Part shown: positions 11,585-23,550 of the stretch, piece after piece | Position numbering within the stretch: position 1 is the stretch's first letter | How the letters are laid out: each line of letters starts with the position of its first letter | Translations under genes and position numbers: made by a program | NCBI GenBank assembly: GCA_030737835.1 | Contig: CM060850.1 | Location: 13,172,249-13,236,248 of the forward strand | Source of the DNA: Acorus gramineus | Lineage: Eukaryota; Streptophyta; Magnoliopsida; Acorales; Acoraceae | Direction: 5' to 3' | DNA: 64,000 nucleotides | Notes under the pieces: generated by a model | Told to the model about the DNA's origin: nothing | Seen by the model: the letters and a program-made list of their open reading frames with translations, nothing else | Databases searched by the model: none

Positions 11585-14500
11585 TCAGCACCCTAGGTTT
11601 CTCATTATGTTGCTGAGTTCATGAATGACTTTACTAGGCTCCGCATAAGACCCAGCTAAATTGATGGCATGATATTTTAACCCTCTCCACTGTGATATCA
11701 AGGCAAAATGAGGCCGCCTGTATTGACTGCTGATGATTTCAAGAACCACGGTGTTCGATGTCGCTGAAATTATGTGGGTGAGACCTGCTCCATGGGCTCC
11801 AATGATAACTGAAGCTTCTTGAATGGCACGGAGTTGTTCTTTCATCTTCATGTGTGCAAAAAGACCATTAACAAGATTCACCTTGCATTTCGAATAGCGA
11901 GCAGCCCAATTCTCGAGGGCATCATATACTTCTTGTTCATTGCTTAGTCTTGACTCCACTTTTCCATTATGTCGTGGGTGAGCTAAATAGTCTTCACGGC
12001 GAATAAAAAGGACATTATGGCCCGAGACCGGTTTCAAAATCTGGCGTTCATCCACAAGGAGGTCAAAAGCTGCTCTGAGCATTTCTCCAAATTCAGTTAA
12101 TCGTGCAGTTTTCTGATCATTAGGTTTTTCCAGGAGTTCCTTTGCTGGGGTTCCCTCGCATTGTATGATTGCTGACAGCCCCTTGAAAAGAGCAGTCTCA
12201 TAGCCCAAGGGTGAAAGAATAACATGCCTAAAACAAACTGGACTTGTGAAACTTTTAGCATATCGGACGCTTGAAAATAATGCTTCCCAAGTTTCTTCAA
12301 GTGGTGCCTGAAATTTTTAGAAATATATGAATAAATAAGAAATTTCTATATGATTTGGCCGAGGAAATATAAAACATTGGACAACAAAAATGACATGCCT
12401 TTCTAATAGAAGTCCCATCTATGGAGTCAGTGAGTTAGAAGAATGTCTTTGGAAAAGTGTTAAATGGTGGACCATTTTGATGTTGAAAAATAGGACAAGC
12501 CAAGATTGTTGTTAATGAATGAAATAAGCAATCCACAACTACTTTGAAAATCATGGTGTTTTCTAAGAACATTCACGATTTCCATAATGATTTTTAAATA
12601 TGGTCTACACAGCTTGATCCACAGCATAATTAGTGAATGATTGATGGTCAAAGAGAACACTATATATAAGGCTCAACAATATCTGGCATGACCTCTTCAT
12701 AAAATGTTACGATTCTTGTATATGATATACTTTCACCAATTGGATGCATTCTAAGAAAATCATAGTGCTGCCAAATATTTGGAGAACTTGATTGTTGTTT
12801 TAGGAGGATGGAAAAAAAATTGTACACTTTCATTGCACTTACTTATCAACTCATTTACATTGTGCTGTCTGTCATCATGAAAATCTCATGCATCAAACAG
12901 ATTGTTATTGGCCTATACTTTATAATTATAAATGCATGGACATTATACAAGTATGCATATCCGATATACATTGTTAGTTTGTTATATCTATACACCAACT
13001 CTGAGAATATTCCACCAAGGCCAGGCACGTTAGCTTTTTCTTCCATCATTTGTAAGGGTATCCAAAACACAAAACTATATATGCCCTAAAGTTATGGTGA
13101 AGTTTTTGGGATGGGGAATCTTTATTCTACAAGGAACTTCATTTTGGTGATTTCATTGTGGAGTTTTACAGTATTTCAGCCTGGTCTATGCAATTGGAAA
13201 AGTTTTCCTTAAAAGCTTGCATTTGCGAGGGTATTATAATTTAAAGCGGAGGCGTGCATGCATAAATTCACATTTATCCCTTCCGTTATGTTTTGTTCTG
13301 TTGTACTCCTGCTTTGGCTGTTGGCAAACATCTACTCTATGCAATCCACTAAGCAGAGTGAAAGATAAAGCAACACAAACTTCAAGAAGTATAATGCATA
13401 TCATGTCAATGTTAATTTGGCCAAAATGACTAACAAGGCAACTGATGAAATTACAAGATATGTATGACAAGGCAATTGTTGACATTATAAGGTTTATTAA
13501 ATTTATGATTACAAAATTTTTGCAGACATCAATATAACATGGAATAAGAGTAGCAAGGCATACCTTGCAATGACCATCCAGAAAAACCACATGAGGCCGA
13601 CCAGGCAAGTTAGTAACTCTGGAAGAAACGTATGCACTATACCAGTCAGTGATTGTGTGGAAAAGATTGGCATACTCAAAGCGTGTCACAAAAAGAGTTG
13701 GTTCCTCTATCCACTGCAAATAGAATTCCAACATCGATTAAAATATTCAAAAGCAACCAACAATATTGATACAAAACTCAATTGGATCTGTATCCATGAG
13801 AAAATCATAAAAAATACTTCAGCAACAAGTCTAGTAATAAATTTATATATAGATTTGATATATAAAAAAGCAATATATTTCTAAATAAAACGCAGGTGGA
13901 TTAATAAGGAAATAAGTACATAGACGAGATGTTTCCAAGTGAAAAAAATTAATCTGTAATAATCACATCCACACCAAGTGCAGAACTTGGAAGTGCAGCT
14001 GGAAATTATTATCTGATAGCTGAGAACATCAATTAAGCAAAAGCAATACACTTTCATATAATGTAGGGATTACCACAATATTGTACTGCATTTGTAGAGC
14101 CCACGTTTGCGGGTGAAAAGCACTCTCAAGTTCATCACAAGGCCTCAAAAGTGTGATTTGTCAACTACCCTCAAAGAAAGGAATGATAAGCTCAAGTTAT
14201 TACATGTTTTTAGATCTATTACTTTCATGCTGTGTGGAGCATACATGCCACATTTTTATACAAAAAAATTGAATTTTTCACATGTCAGTACTTGCATGTG
14301 ATCATATATTTCAAAAAAAAAAAGAGACCAAAATCAATAAAAACATTTATTTTATTATTCTAATCAAATATAATACTAACTAAATTCATAACCACCCTCA
14401 AGAGACAAATCCAAAAAAAAAAAAATTAAAATTAAGTTATTGATGGGCGGCGCATGGGGAAGAGTATAATTATTATGGGGCGAATTATATAATATTGTAT

Positions 14501-17500
14501 TTTCCTTTTTTGCTTTTACTTTGTAAGAAGATCCCTCGTCTCCTAATTTCGGGGGTTTCTTGAATAAGATTCTCCTATATTCTTCTCAAAAAATATATAT
14601 ATATTCATAAATATAGTCAAATCATAAACCCAAACAAGGCATCTTTTAAAGTAGGGTTATTAAGACTAAAATAATTCATTTTTATTCTCATATCAAATCT
14701 AATGTTAAGGCAACATTTAGAAACGAGTTTGGGCAGTTTTGGAGACCCTGGTTTTACTAGAATCATATTTAAACCAAACTCGTTTCCAAGTGCCCATGTT
14801 GTCCCAGCTTTTGAAGAAAATGAAAAATATCTCTTTAGTTATATAAAAAAAATAAGGAATCTCACAAAAACATGCTTTCTAGAAAACTACCTTCCAATTT
14901 GGAAGGCCAAAGTCCCCCTCAAGGTAAAGATTTTCTCTTGGCTGATGTACCAAAATAGATTGCTCACCAAATCCTATAGAGCAAAATGGGCGACGCAGCT
15001 TAATACCCTCTGCCCCATGTGTGGTGGTGCAGAAGAGACAATGGACCACCTATTGGTGACTTGTCCGATTGCCATTCAGATTTGGCAGCTACTTCGGGGG
15101 CCACGGGAATGTCCGTTCTCTTTACCTCTTTGCAGGGCATGTGGGAGGAGGGCAAGGTGCTGGCGGCATGGGGTGCCGCAATCACAAAGCAAAAGTATCT
15201 CAAACATTCGCCCCTGCCATGGTTTGGGCTATCAGGCTAACTCGGAACCATACTGTGTTTTGGGGTGCGAGGGTTTATATAGAGAACATTTGGCATATAA
15301 TTGTTAATTTTATTAAAATGTGGGACACTTCCCTTGTGGGGGCTGCTCGGGTGTCAGTTGTTAGGGGTAAAATGTATGTTGAGGAATAGCTCTTAATTGT
15401 AGCTTTTTGGCCGGTTGGTAGAGCCCTCCTCTATTGTGTCTTGGCCTAGTCCTTTATGGGCTAATGCTTTGTAATTTCCCTTTTGGGCATTGCTTTGAAT
15501 ATAATCATGGCACATGCCTACCATCTTTCAAAAAAAAAAAAAGGATATTTTAAGTGAAACACCACTACGCAAACTCTTTTCCAAACAAAACCTAAATCCA
15601 CAACTATTCTCTAACCCCCAGTTTGGGGTGGAGCATAAACCATGGATAGGGGAGAATACAGTAGAATAGCCCTCAAACAGCTGTTTGTTGGATAAGAATA
15701 AACCTTGATAGCTATGTCTGGATAAGCTAGGATAAGGCCTGATAACTATTCTAAGAAAATGGTGGAATTGCTTATCAGGATTTATCCATGCCAATAGATA
15801 AAAATACTATTCTCTGCCATTTTAAAAATTTTATCTAACCTAACACTCTATGCACACATTCCAAAAACTGTCACATCTATCATATCATATCACACACACA
15901 TCTCTCATACTTATTCCCAAACACAAATAATTTATGCAGGGGTATAGTTGTCATTTAAAAAGTCATAAACTCTTATCCATCTCTTATCTACCACTTATCC
16001 TTATTTTATCCAAGGTGAATCAAACAACAAAAAGATCAATTTTACGTTTTCCAATGAGAATAATAGAAAAGACAACCAAACAAAAATTTACTTATTCAGC
16101 ATGGATTGTTATCTATCCCAGTATAGCTATCAAGGGCGAATAACCCTATGTCACACCCCAAATGGGGGGTAATGTGGCATGTGGGTAATGGAATAGGGGG
16201 AGAATAGGCCTAAAAGGCTATTTGGGTGAAAGGAATAGATGAGTATACCTATGCCAGAAGTGAAAATAAGCCGGTATCTGTATTCCAAGTCCCCCTTGGA
16301 ATTGTGTTATTCCACCCAATCTATTCCACCAGTGCAAAAGGGGCCCACAAGTCAAATCAACTGTCATCACCTCATATAAATTATGAGGCCCACAGGTCAA
16401 ATAATTTTTTTACCTTTTATAAATCATTATCCACATCTTATTCACATTTTATCCATCACTTATCCATTGTCAAAAAAACAACAAAACTTCATTTTTCCAT
16501 TTCCCAGTGTGAATAACTAAAAACATAAACAAACAGAAAATCACTTATTCCACCAACATAGTTATCTATTCCTAAAATAATCATAAATCTCATAATAACT
16601 TGTCTCTATCCAAACAACACCTAAGCCCTCATTTGGGGTTCAAAATAAGGGTTGGATATGACAAGGAATAGGGAAAAATAGTTGTTCGGTTATGAAGAAT
16701 AAAGCCTGATAGTTATGCTCAAATAAGTTAGAATAATACCGGATAGTGATTATAGGGGCTTGGAATAGCCTGTCCATGCTTGTACAAAAAAAAAATGCAA
16801 TAAAACAGAAACTCCCCTGATGATTATCTATTCCATAATATCAATATATCCCAGTTAAGGCAACTAAAGTCTTGGGATAATGGTAAACCAGATAAACTAA
16901 ATAATATCCAATTTTTTTTTCATACTTATTTTTTCTTGATCACTGATTTATTTATAAAAAAAAAACATATCGCATGTATCCTTTGTTACTTTAACTATAA
17001 TAATAAATTGCATGCGAAGCAACTTCCCTGCATAACTGCTAGTCACCGCGCATTTCGCCATAGTCAACCTATGCAAGATCACACAAACATCTCTCTTGCT
17101 GTGACAAAACAAAAACGTCCTCCGAAAAAACCCCAAAAAAATAGGATTTTTGGACATCCGAAACACATGTTATGCGTCCCAAAGCAGTACCTTTTCCAAT
17201 TCTACTATTCACGCAATTCAAACAAACAAAACCCTAATTCATCTAATCAAAAGCAACTCACCTGACCACAATCAAGCCCGTCCTCCGCCGCCCTCACCGA
17301 CTCCACCAACGCCCGCATCGTGTGCCCCTGAACGGCCCCCCGCCGCAAATACCTCTCCAAAAACTCCCCCCCAACGACGACCCTCCCATCAATCGTGAGA
17401 GCCCCCTCTTCAAACACCGGCAACTCCTCCTCCTCCGACCGCCCCATCACCGACCCGAGCTCCTCCCCTCCCTCCGACATCCGAATCCTCGCCGGATCCA

Positions 17501-17861
17501 ACCTCACCCGCCCCATCTCGCAGATCGAGCTCGCGAGCGTCTCGCTGTAGTAGCACCGGAAGAACCCTCCGCCGCCGTCCGATCGGGGGCGGAGGAGGTC
17601 GATGCGGCGGGTGAAGCCGTTGCCGAAGTAGGCCTCACAGGATCCGGGGCGGGTGGGGGTCGTGTTCCAGGAGAGGGAGGAGGGGAGGTTGGGAGGCCAT
17701 GGTTTCATGTTTTCCGACGGGGGTGGGTGGGGTTCCGGCGGGGATGTGTGGGGTTCCGGCGGGGAGGGGGAGAGGAGGAAGTGGAGGGAGAAGGAGAGGC
17801 AGTTGATGAGGAAGAGGAGGAGGAGGGACCTTGTGAGGAAGGTTTTTTGGGTTCTGTTCAT
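11585..17861 (-). CDS. XYLT: Beta-1,2-xylosyltransferase (N-glycan core), GT61 family
   Basis: Golgi enzyme that adds beta-1,2-xylose to the core mannose of N-glycans. Exons, read on the minus strand: 17861-17262, 13713-13564 and 12307-11585, giving 600+150+723 nt and 490 residues (Arabidopsis XYLT is a little longer). All junctions are phase 0 with GT/AG borders. Residues ~9-30 form a hydrophobic signal anchor, making a type II membrane protein, followed by a Pro-rich stem. Family blocks in order: SCEAYFGNGFTRR, FRCYYSETLASSICE, EEPTLFVTRFEYANLFHT with DWYSAYVSSRV, PVCFRHVILSPLGYETALF, NVLFIRREDYLAHPRH, and ASVIIGAHGAGLTH near the C terminus. The start codon at 17861 begins the protein directly before the anchor. 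Intron 1 (17261-13714) is 3.5 kb and carries transposon insertions; intron 2 (13563-12308) is 1.3 kb. Exon 1 is GC-rich compared with exon 3. The gene appears intact. Confidence 0.95.
14830..15541 (+). mobile_element. 5'-truncated LINE (L1-type) 3' end in XYLT intron 1
   Basis: Encodes, with breaks, the C-terminal zinc-binding reverse-transcriptase-associated region (zf-RVT) of plant L1 elements. Visible are PLKVKIFSWLMYQNRLLTK, then CPMCGGAEETMDHLLVTC (the CxxC...HxxxxC arrangement). It is followed by a non-coding 3' tail and a 12-base A tract at 15530-15541. It lies antisense to XYLT. The immediately upstream segment (14702-14795) contains an inverted pair AACGAGTTTGG / CCAAACTCGTTT. Frame breaks after ~15100 indicate a dead copy. 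Confidence 0.8.
15615..16169. mobile_element. PIF/Harbinger (Tourist-like) MITE with TAA target duplication
   Basis: Left end CCCCCAGTTTGGGGTGGAG; reverse complement of the right end CCCCCCATTTGGGGTGTGA. The element is flanked on both sides by TAA (15612-15614 and 16170-16172), the expected 3-bp target site of PIF/Harbinger elements. About 555 bp, no coding capacity. Inside XYLT intron 1. Confidence 0.75.
16173..16890. mobile_element. Further Tourist-like MITE copies in XYLT intron 1
   Basis: Abutting the previous element is a related sequence (16173 to about 16615) with CAAATCAACTGTCATCACC, TTATTCACATTTTATCCA and CCAAACAACACC. A third partial copy starts near 16621 with CCCTCATTTGGGG and GGATATGACAAGGAATAGGG. 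The same family occurs at about 27020-27440 and 35150-35470, and in reverse near 18640-18900. Individual ends are uncertain. Confidence 0.5.
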
Positions 17862-18016
17862 CTCTTTTTTTGTGGGGGTTGGAGAGGGAGAGAGAGGTTT
17901 TTTTGAGTGTTTGGTGTCAGTACTGAGAGGATGTGATTGATGAATTGACGCTGTTCTTGTTGTTCAAGGGAAAGGGAAAGGGAAAGGGATTGGTAATGGT
18001 TGTTCTCTTTTTATTC

Positions 18017-18024
18017 TTTTTATA
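18017..18024 (-). promoter_or_regulatory. Candidate TATA box of XYLT
   Basis: The minus strand reads AACCTTATAAAAAGAAT, 156 bases before the XYLT start codon. Between it and the start lies a (GGGAAA)-like run (about 17967-17990 on the plus strand), probably in the 5' leader or promoter. Assigned by consensus and distance only. Confidence 0.45.
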
Positions 18025-18049
18025 AGGTTGGGGGTTCCTACCTTGCAAG

Positions 18050-19206
18050 AGTGGTTATTCTTTCTTTTTCTTTTTTTTATTCTTATTCTATTCAGCATGT
18101 GAAATGTTATGGGGTCTGTAGTCTGGGTGGTTAGGGCCTAGTCTTGGTTTGACTCTGTGTGGACTGCAGGAAGAATAACATTAGGTAAAATCTCAAAGAT
18201 ATGACAATTTATATATGTTTTAATTTTTTTTTTTAAATAGCAAATCATGTTTTTGAAGAAAAGTGTATATGTTCTATTTTGAATTAAATTAACTCATTTT
18301 AGCAAATGTAAAAAAAATAACGAGGTATAAACCTCACCTAAAATGGTGTAAAACAAAATAACGAGGCATATATCTCATCTAAGATGGTGCATACCTCCCT
18401 GGATGGATAAAACTATGCAATCCTTTGAATTGGTTCTCGTTGATTTCTGGTTTGGACATGTGTTGGTCTGAGCTTTTAGTCCATGTTTGAGTAGCGACAT
18501 AAGCTTCTTCGTGATATAGTAATATTCCAATATATAAATAATTATAATAGTGGGATAAGTCATTACTTAATTGTGTTCTTAGTCATTCTTGTTAGAAAAT
18601 ATAATAATAAAGCTTTTGTTATTTAGTTGAACATGATAAGTTGTGAATGAAAGATTGATAAGTTGTGGATAAAAATTTATAAAATATAAAAATATTATTT
18701 GAAATGTGGCTAGATAATCGCAGATGATTTAATGTGTGAGTCTTCTTATACAAGTGGAATGGAATAGATGGAATATATAATAAAACAATATATAAGGACA
18801 CCTGAATATCAATAGTAACTTATTCTCACATATTCTGACATGGTTATATCCATCTATTCTTTGTAAATAAATAGATTTTTAGATTTATTCACCCGTATCC
18901 CAAGTAGTGAAGGGTAAGGTAAATTTGCACGACTTATAGCTATAATAAGGGTATTTTTGAAACTATGGAAATTATTTCCACAATAATAGGTTTTAAGAGG
19001 GGCATATATGCAAAAAAAAAAACCTTAAAAAAAACTCATACTTAACCAAAAATGCAAAACCACACCTATGTTTTGAGACTGTTTTCATTTTGCAATTTGG
19101 AACAGTTGTTAAATTTCCAAACGGTTTCTTCATTTCACATTTAATTATTAAGTGGTCCTATTAATTCCTAATTTTCCATTGGGGTTTTTCATTTATAAAT
19201 GACCAT
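18050..19206. other. Intergenic, repeat debris only
   Basis: Upstream of XYLT I see AT-rich DNA with a partial copy of the dispersed AT repeat (about 18290-18400) and a reversed Tourist-like fragment (about 18640-18900). No gene is supported. Confidence 0.5.
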
Positions 19207-19215
19207 TTTTTATAT

Positions 19216-19774
19216 GGGTTATTTAGTTTCCATCCCTCTTAAAACAGACAAATTATTTAAAAAAATCTTTAAAATACAATATTATTATAAACCCCCTTAA
19301 AATGTTATTAGACTTCATAAAAAAAACCTACATTCATCAAATTAAGAATGTTAGGGGTATATTCTATATTAACATATTTATATGGACTATTTTACCCTCC
19401 CCATTAATGAAAAAGGTCTTAGATACCCTTCTACAACCTCTTGAAATTTCTTAGAGTGCTACAGATTCATTTTTGATATAAACAAAGCTTCAAGAAGAAT
19501 GCTTCATTCGGTAAAAAACAAAAACAAAAACAGTAGGCCTAAAATACAATATTCCATCACATTGACCCTAAAAGACCTTTTTCAGTAATGGGGAGAGTAA
19601 AATAGTCAATATACATATGTTGAGATAGAATATTCCCCTAATATTTTTAATTTATTGATTGTTGGATTTTTTACAAAGTCGGATAACATTTTAAGGGGGT
19701 TAATAATAATATTGTATTTTGGAGGGGTTTTTAATAATTTGCTTGTTTTATGACGGGTGGAAAATAAATAACCC
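19216..19774. mobile_element. MULE-type foldback MITE with exact 9-bp target duplication
   Basis: 559-bp element. Left end GGGTTATTTAGTTTCCATCC; reverse complement of the right end GGGTTATTTATTTTCCACCC. The arms pair over at least ~210 bases at roughly 85 percent identity, including ATACAATATTATTAT, CCCCCTTAAAATGTTAT and CTCCCCATTA. Both flanks are TTTTTATAT (19207-19215 and 19775-19783), an exact 9-bp direct repeat, typical of Mutator-like transposons. No coding sequence, so it is non-autonomous. Confidence 0.85.
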
Positions 19775-20482
19775 TTTTTATATATGTATGTTCGCTCGAT
19801 TATCTTTCATTTGTATAAAAAAAAAATTGGGCATTATCACACACGGTCTATTTTACAGTCTCATATGCTTCGTTAATCATCCAACAAGTATATACCTCCT
19901 TAAATGAGGCATGTATCTCAGTATTTTTGTTACATATGCTAAAAATAGATTCATTCAATTCGAAAAGATGTTATATATATTGTTCGTCAAAGTATACACC
20001 TCATTAGAAGAGATTTACTAATTTTTAAAAAATTAAAACATGTGAGGACTATACGTGGGATTGTATTTAGGATTGTCTTTGATATTATCCAAAAAAATTC
20101 ATTCTTCACAAATATTCCACCCAACCAGTTGTCATATTCATAAAATTAAAAAAATTGGGTCACGAAGAAAGATGAGTATTCTATCTTCGGTTCTTATTGA
20201 TTTGATTCGTGATCTGGGAGTCTGAAAGGATCGCAGTCCATTTTCATTTTCACAAAAATTTCAAAATTTCATTTTATTGATAGTTATATGATGCATGGAA
20301 TATCTCTTATTAAGTTATTATATGTAATTGAGTTTTGATCATCTTACATTTACAATACTAATTTAAAATAATTCGTGTTTAGCCTAAATTTTGTATATGT
20401 TACTTTACATGATACAATATACATAAGGGCTAGGTTGGGAAATAATTCTCTCAAGACATTCCTAATTAGTTGTCCAAGCAAC

Positions 20483-22908
20483 TGTAACGCCCATGTACCC
20501 ATTATCCTTAATTAAGGCATGCGATACGATGCGTTACTGCAGCACAATCCATAATATATAAGATAATAAAAATAAACCCATAAAATACTCTTTAGATTTA
20601 AAGCATAAACCAACCATAGGATCTCACTAATTCATTCTTAAGTTTGAATGAATACACACGAGTTCTTTATTTAATACTAATAATAATTCCTCTAGTTTTG
20701 CTGATAAGGCTAAGGACGTTCACTACATGCCAAAAAGAAGGCTTATTCGACACCTACGATGCAACGAAGATAAAACGTGAACTAAATCGTCAACGCCTCA
20801 CCACAAGCGACGATCACCAACAGCTATTCTAAAAGATTGAGAAAAGAGGGGTGAGCTACCACGCGCTCACTGAATGGACCTATAGCGTCCCAATAATAAT
20901 AATAATAATAATAACAATAAAATTTTTTAGAATAATCCCAAAAAAATCCGAACTAGCAGAATATAACAATACATATAATTTTCACAAGTGTAACAATAAA
21001 ATATATTGCATCTCTTTAGAAGAATAGCCATAAATCTCATACTATCTACATGATGCGTATGATGCAATGGACACGCATGCACGTATGACACGCAGTTGAA
21101 AGATGCTCCATCTAGAGCTTGGTCACGCAGACGTCACGCAGACATGGTCCCACTGGACTGGGTCACGCAGACCGGTCGTCACGCAGACAGGTGTCACGCA
21201 GACGGATGATATACATGTAGGATCAATTTATCAAACAGTAATTTGCATGCAAGAATAACATAGTCTCCAATATAGATTATACGTAAAATAATACCTTAAA
21301 ATCATGGTGTCATGCTCATGTATTCCAAAATCAAGATAACAGTTATATTCATAAAATAGGCATGATGCAGTCATGATATAAATATAATTAGTTTCAAAAT
21401 CTACGTAGAGACTAGACTCACTCACTTTTGGTCCAACGAATAACACCAGAAGTCTAAGTCAACCTAACCAGTCCTGAAATGATACAGCTCGGTCACAATA
21501 TGTGCAAGCAGTACGGAACCTAATAGAACCCGTACACACTAAAACCGACAGCTCCCACAGAAGCCTTCTCTAACCAATCCGACGGCTCCCAAAGGGGCCG
21601 TCCAAAACATGCCCGACGGCTCTCATTGGAGCCGTCCCGAGGCAGAAGCATGAAACCCTATATTCCTTTTCTTTTTCTTTTTTTTTTAAAAATACCCCAA
21701 CACATTCTATCATCGAAAACCCTACGTGAGTCATTCAAACGTTGTAAAACAAAAAGGAGTTTACATCGAAATTGATTCATATGTACCAAAAATCCGATTA
21801 AGACCAATCAAAACTTTTTGAAAATATCTTTGAAAACCCTAGGTCTATCATAGGTATAAATAATTAATATGGATCTACATTTAAACCTAAAAAAAACATA
21901 AATATATGCATAGGTTCGGATCTATACGTACAGGATTCAAAATAAGGCTTAAAAATCATAAAAACATGATTTCTACCTTACACGAATTAACCTAAACATG
22001 GTATATACATAAACATATTTATTTTACATGAAAGTGTTACAAACCATCTTAGAAAACTTAAAAACATCATTGCTATAACATTAAATATGAAAATCATCTA
22101 AATCCCATTGAGGTTATTACGAAAATCCAACAAGAAAACCCAAGAAATCATAAACTTTAAATATATGCATTGAGATTCAATATCATCATAAAAAACTAAT
22201 AAAAACTTCACAAAAGCATCGATAATTCATTAACATAATACAGGACCCGAAATCATATTAAGACCTTAAAAAAAACAAGAAAGAGACTTATTCTTTTTGT
22301 TTGAAAACCTTTAAAACGAGATCATATATTAAGGACTTCTAAAAGGGATTACTATCAATCAAAAACTCTTTAGAAAACTCACCAAAACTTTTCTTGAACT
22401 CTCTTTCCCGAGCTCCTAGCAACGGTGTCGAAACAAGGGAAGAAGAAAGACTTTTAGGGTTTGAAATTTTTAGGGTTTCAATGTAAGGAGAGAGGAAAAG
22501 AGATTTATAAGCCTCTCATACATGTGGGGAAACAATTCCGACGCCAATGATTTGCATTAATCCGATTAATGCACCTGTTCTTTCCAAAAACGGATCCTAT
22601 TTTTGAAAATACGGTTTTCCAGATCAACGGCTCCTATTGCATCCGCCACCCAGCTTCCTTACAGCTCCTATAGGATCCGTCGCCCAGGTGCCCGACAGCA
22701 CTTATAAGATCCGTCAGGCGCAGTTTGACAACACCCTGTTACGGTTTGGTCTATAACTTAATCTATATGCATCTGATTTACGATCCGTAAGAAGCGTTGA
22801 AAAGCCAACGAAACGAGGAATCTAACCATGCCAAATTATTAGAAATTTAGAATACTAAACATACCATAAAAGCAGGTTAATTACAGTCTAAAAGTCAGAG
22901 TCGCTACA
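20483..22908 (-). mobile_element. Solo LTR of a retrotransposon, 5-bp target duplication
   Basis: On the plus strand it runs from TGTAACGCCCATG to GAGTCGCTACA, with the TG...CA ends of an LTR, and is flanked on both sides by GCAAC (20478-20482 and 22909-22913). Length 2,426 bp. There are no gag-pol frames and no second LTR, so it fits a solo LTR left by LTR-LTR recombination. Minus orientation is inferred because the minus-strand 3' end (CATGGGCGTTACA) resembles the 3' end of the plus-oriented LTR-like stretch at 24200-26650, and both have a block around a CACTGAG/ACTGAG...GCTCAC motif. A large LTR with these features suggests Ty3/Gypsy. The interior carries short repeats described in the findings. 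Confidence 0.8.
21121..21205. repeat. Five copies of GTCACGCAGAC inside the solo LTR
   Basis: The 11-mer GTCACGCAGAC occurs five times exactly within ~85 bp with uneven spacers, and a weaker relative (GACACGCAG) lies just upstream near 21088. It could be an LTR enhancer-type array or simple slippage; function unknown. Confidence 0.8.
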
Positions 22909-23176
22909 GCAACCCCTAGGCGACTAGGCATTCCATCTGAGTCTAGGCATTCATCCACCTAGTCAGCATGTACATTAGGCAAGCAGAGAAAGAGAGAGCA
23001 GTCTAAGCATTACCCGAATTTATCAACCCAAACTCGAACCAAGTTTTTTAAAAACCTAACTTGCATAAAAATCGGGTTCATCCCATTGAGTTAGGTTGGA
23101 CCCAACCAAGTTGCAACCCCTAGTTTAGATAGCCAAATCATTGAGAAGTAGGGTCTAATTTGACTTATTGTTGTAA

Positions 23177-23550
23177 GTCCGGATCCAGTCAGGACTGGCT
23201 TCGGTCAATCCAATCAGTTCGAAATACATAGCCAATAAATTGAACTACACATCTTATAAATCAAACTACACAGTCAATTGTTAGGTACAAGTGTTACCAA
23301 TCCAATCAGTTCGAAATACATAGCCAATAAATTGAACTACACATCTTATAAATCAAACTACACAGTCAATTGTTAGGTACAAGTGTTACTCTCCTATTGG
23401 ATACTAATGGTACTGACCAAACCTAGGCTTAATTGAATCCAATAGGAGAGTGACACATATACCCAATATTTTGCTGTGCAGTTCGATTCATAGGCTGTGT
23501 AGTTCAATACTGATCGAACTAACCAAAGTCAATCCTAATTGGATCCGGAC
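23177..23550. mobile_element. Foldback element with GTCCGGATCCA ends
   Basis: Left end GTCCGGATCCAGTCAGGACT; reverse complement of the right end GTCCGGATCCAATTAGGATT. The arms continue through AATCAGTTCGA-like and CACAGCC-like blocks. The centre has a second hairpin (TCTCCTATTGGAT / ATCCAATAGGAGA). The left arm carries an exact 92-bp tandem duplication. No coding capacity and no clear target duplication. Confidence 0.65.
23206..23389. repeat. Exact 92-bp tandem duplication
   Basis: Two identical 92-bp units (23206-23297 and 23298-23389), each starting CAATCCAATCAGTTCGAAAT and ending GTACAAGTGTTAC. Complete identity points to a very recent duplication inside the foldback element. Confidence 0.95.

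Noticed and set aside
17322..17906. Long plus-strand open frame opposite XYLT exon 1
   Set aside because: It is antisense to a clearly conserved GT61 exon and arises from its high GC content; it has no recognisable domain.
21121..21205. CRISPR-like array of short direct repeats
   Set aside because: Repeats are 11 bp with very short, uneven spacers in a plant LTR; not a CRISPR architecture.
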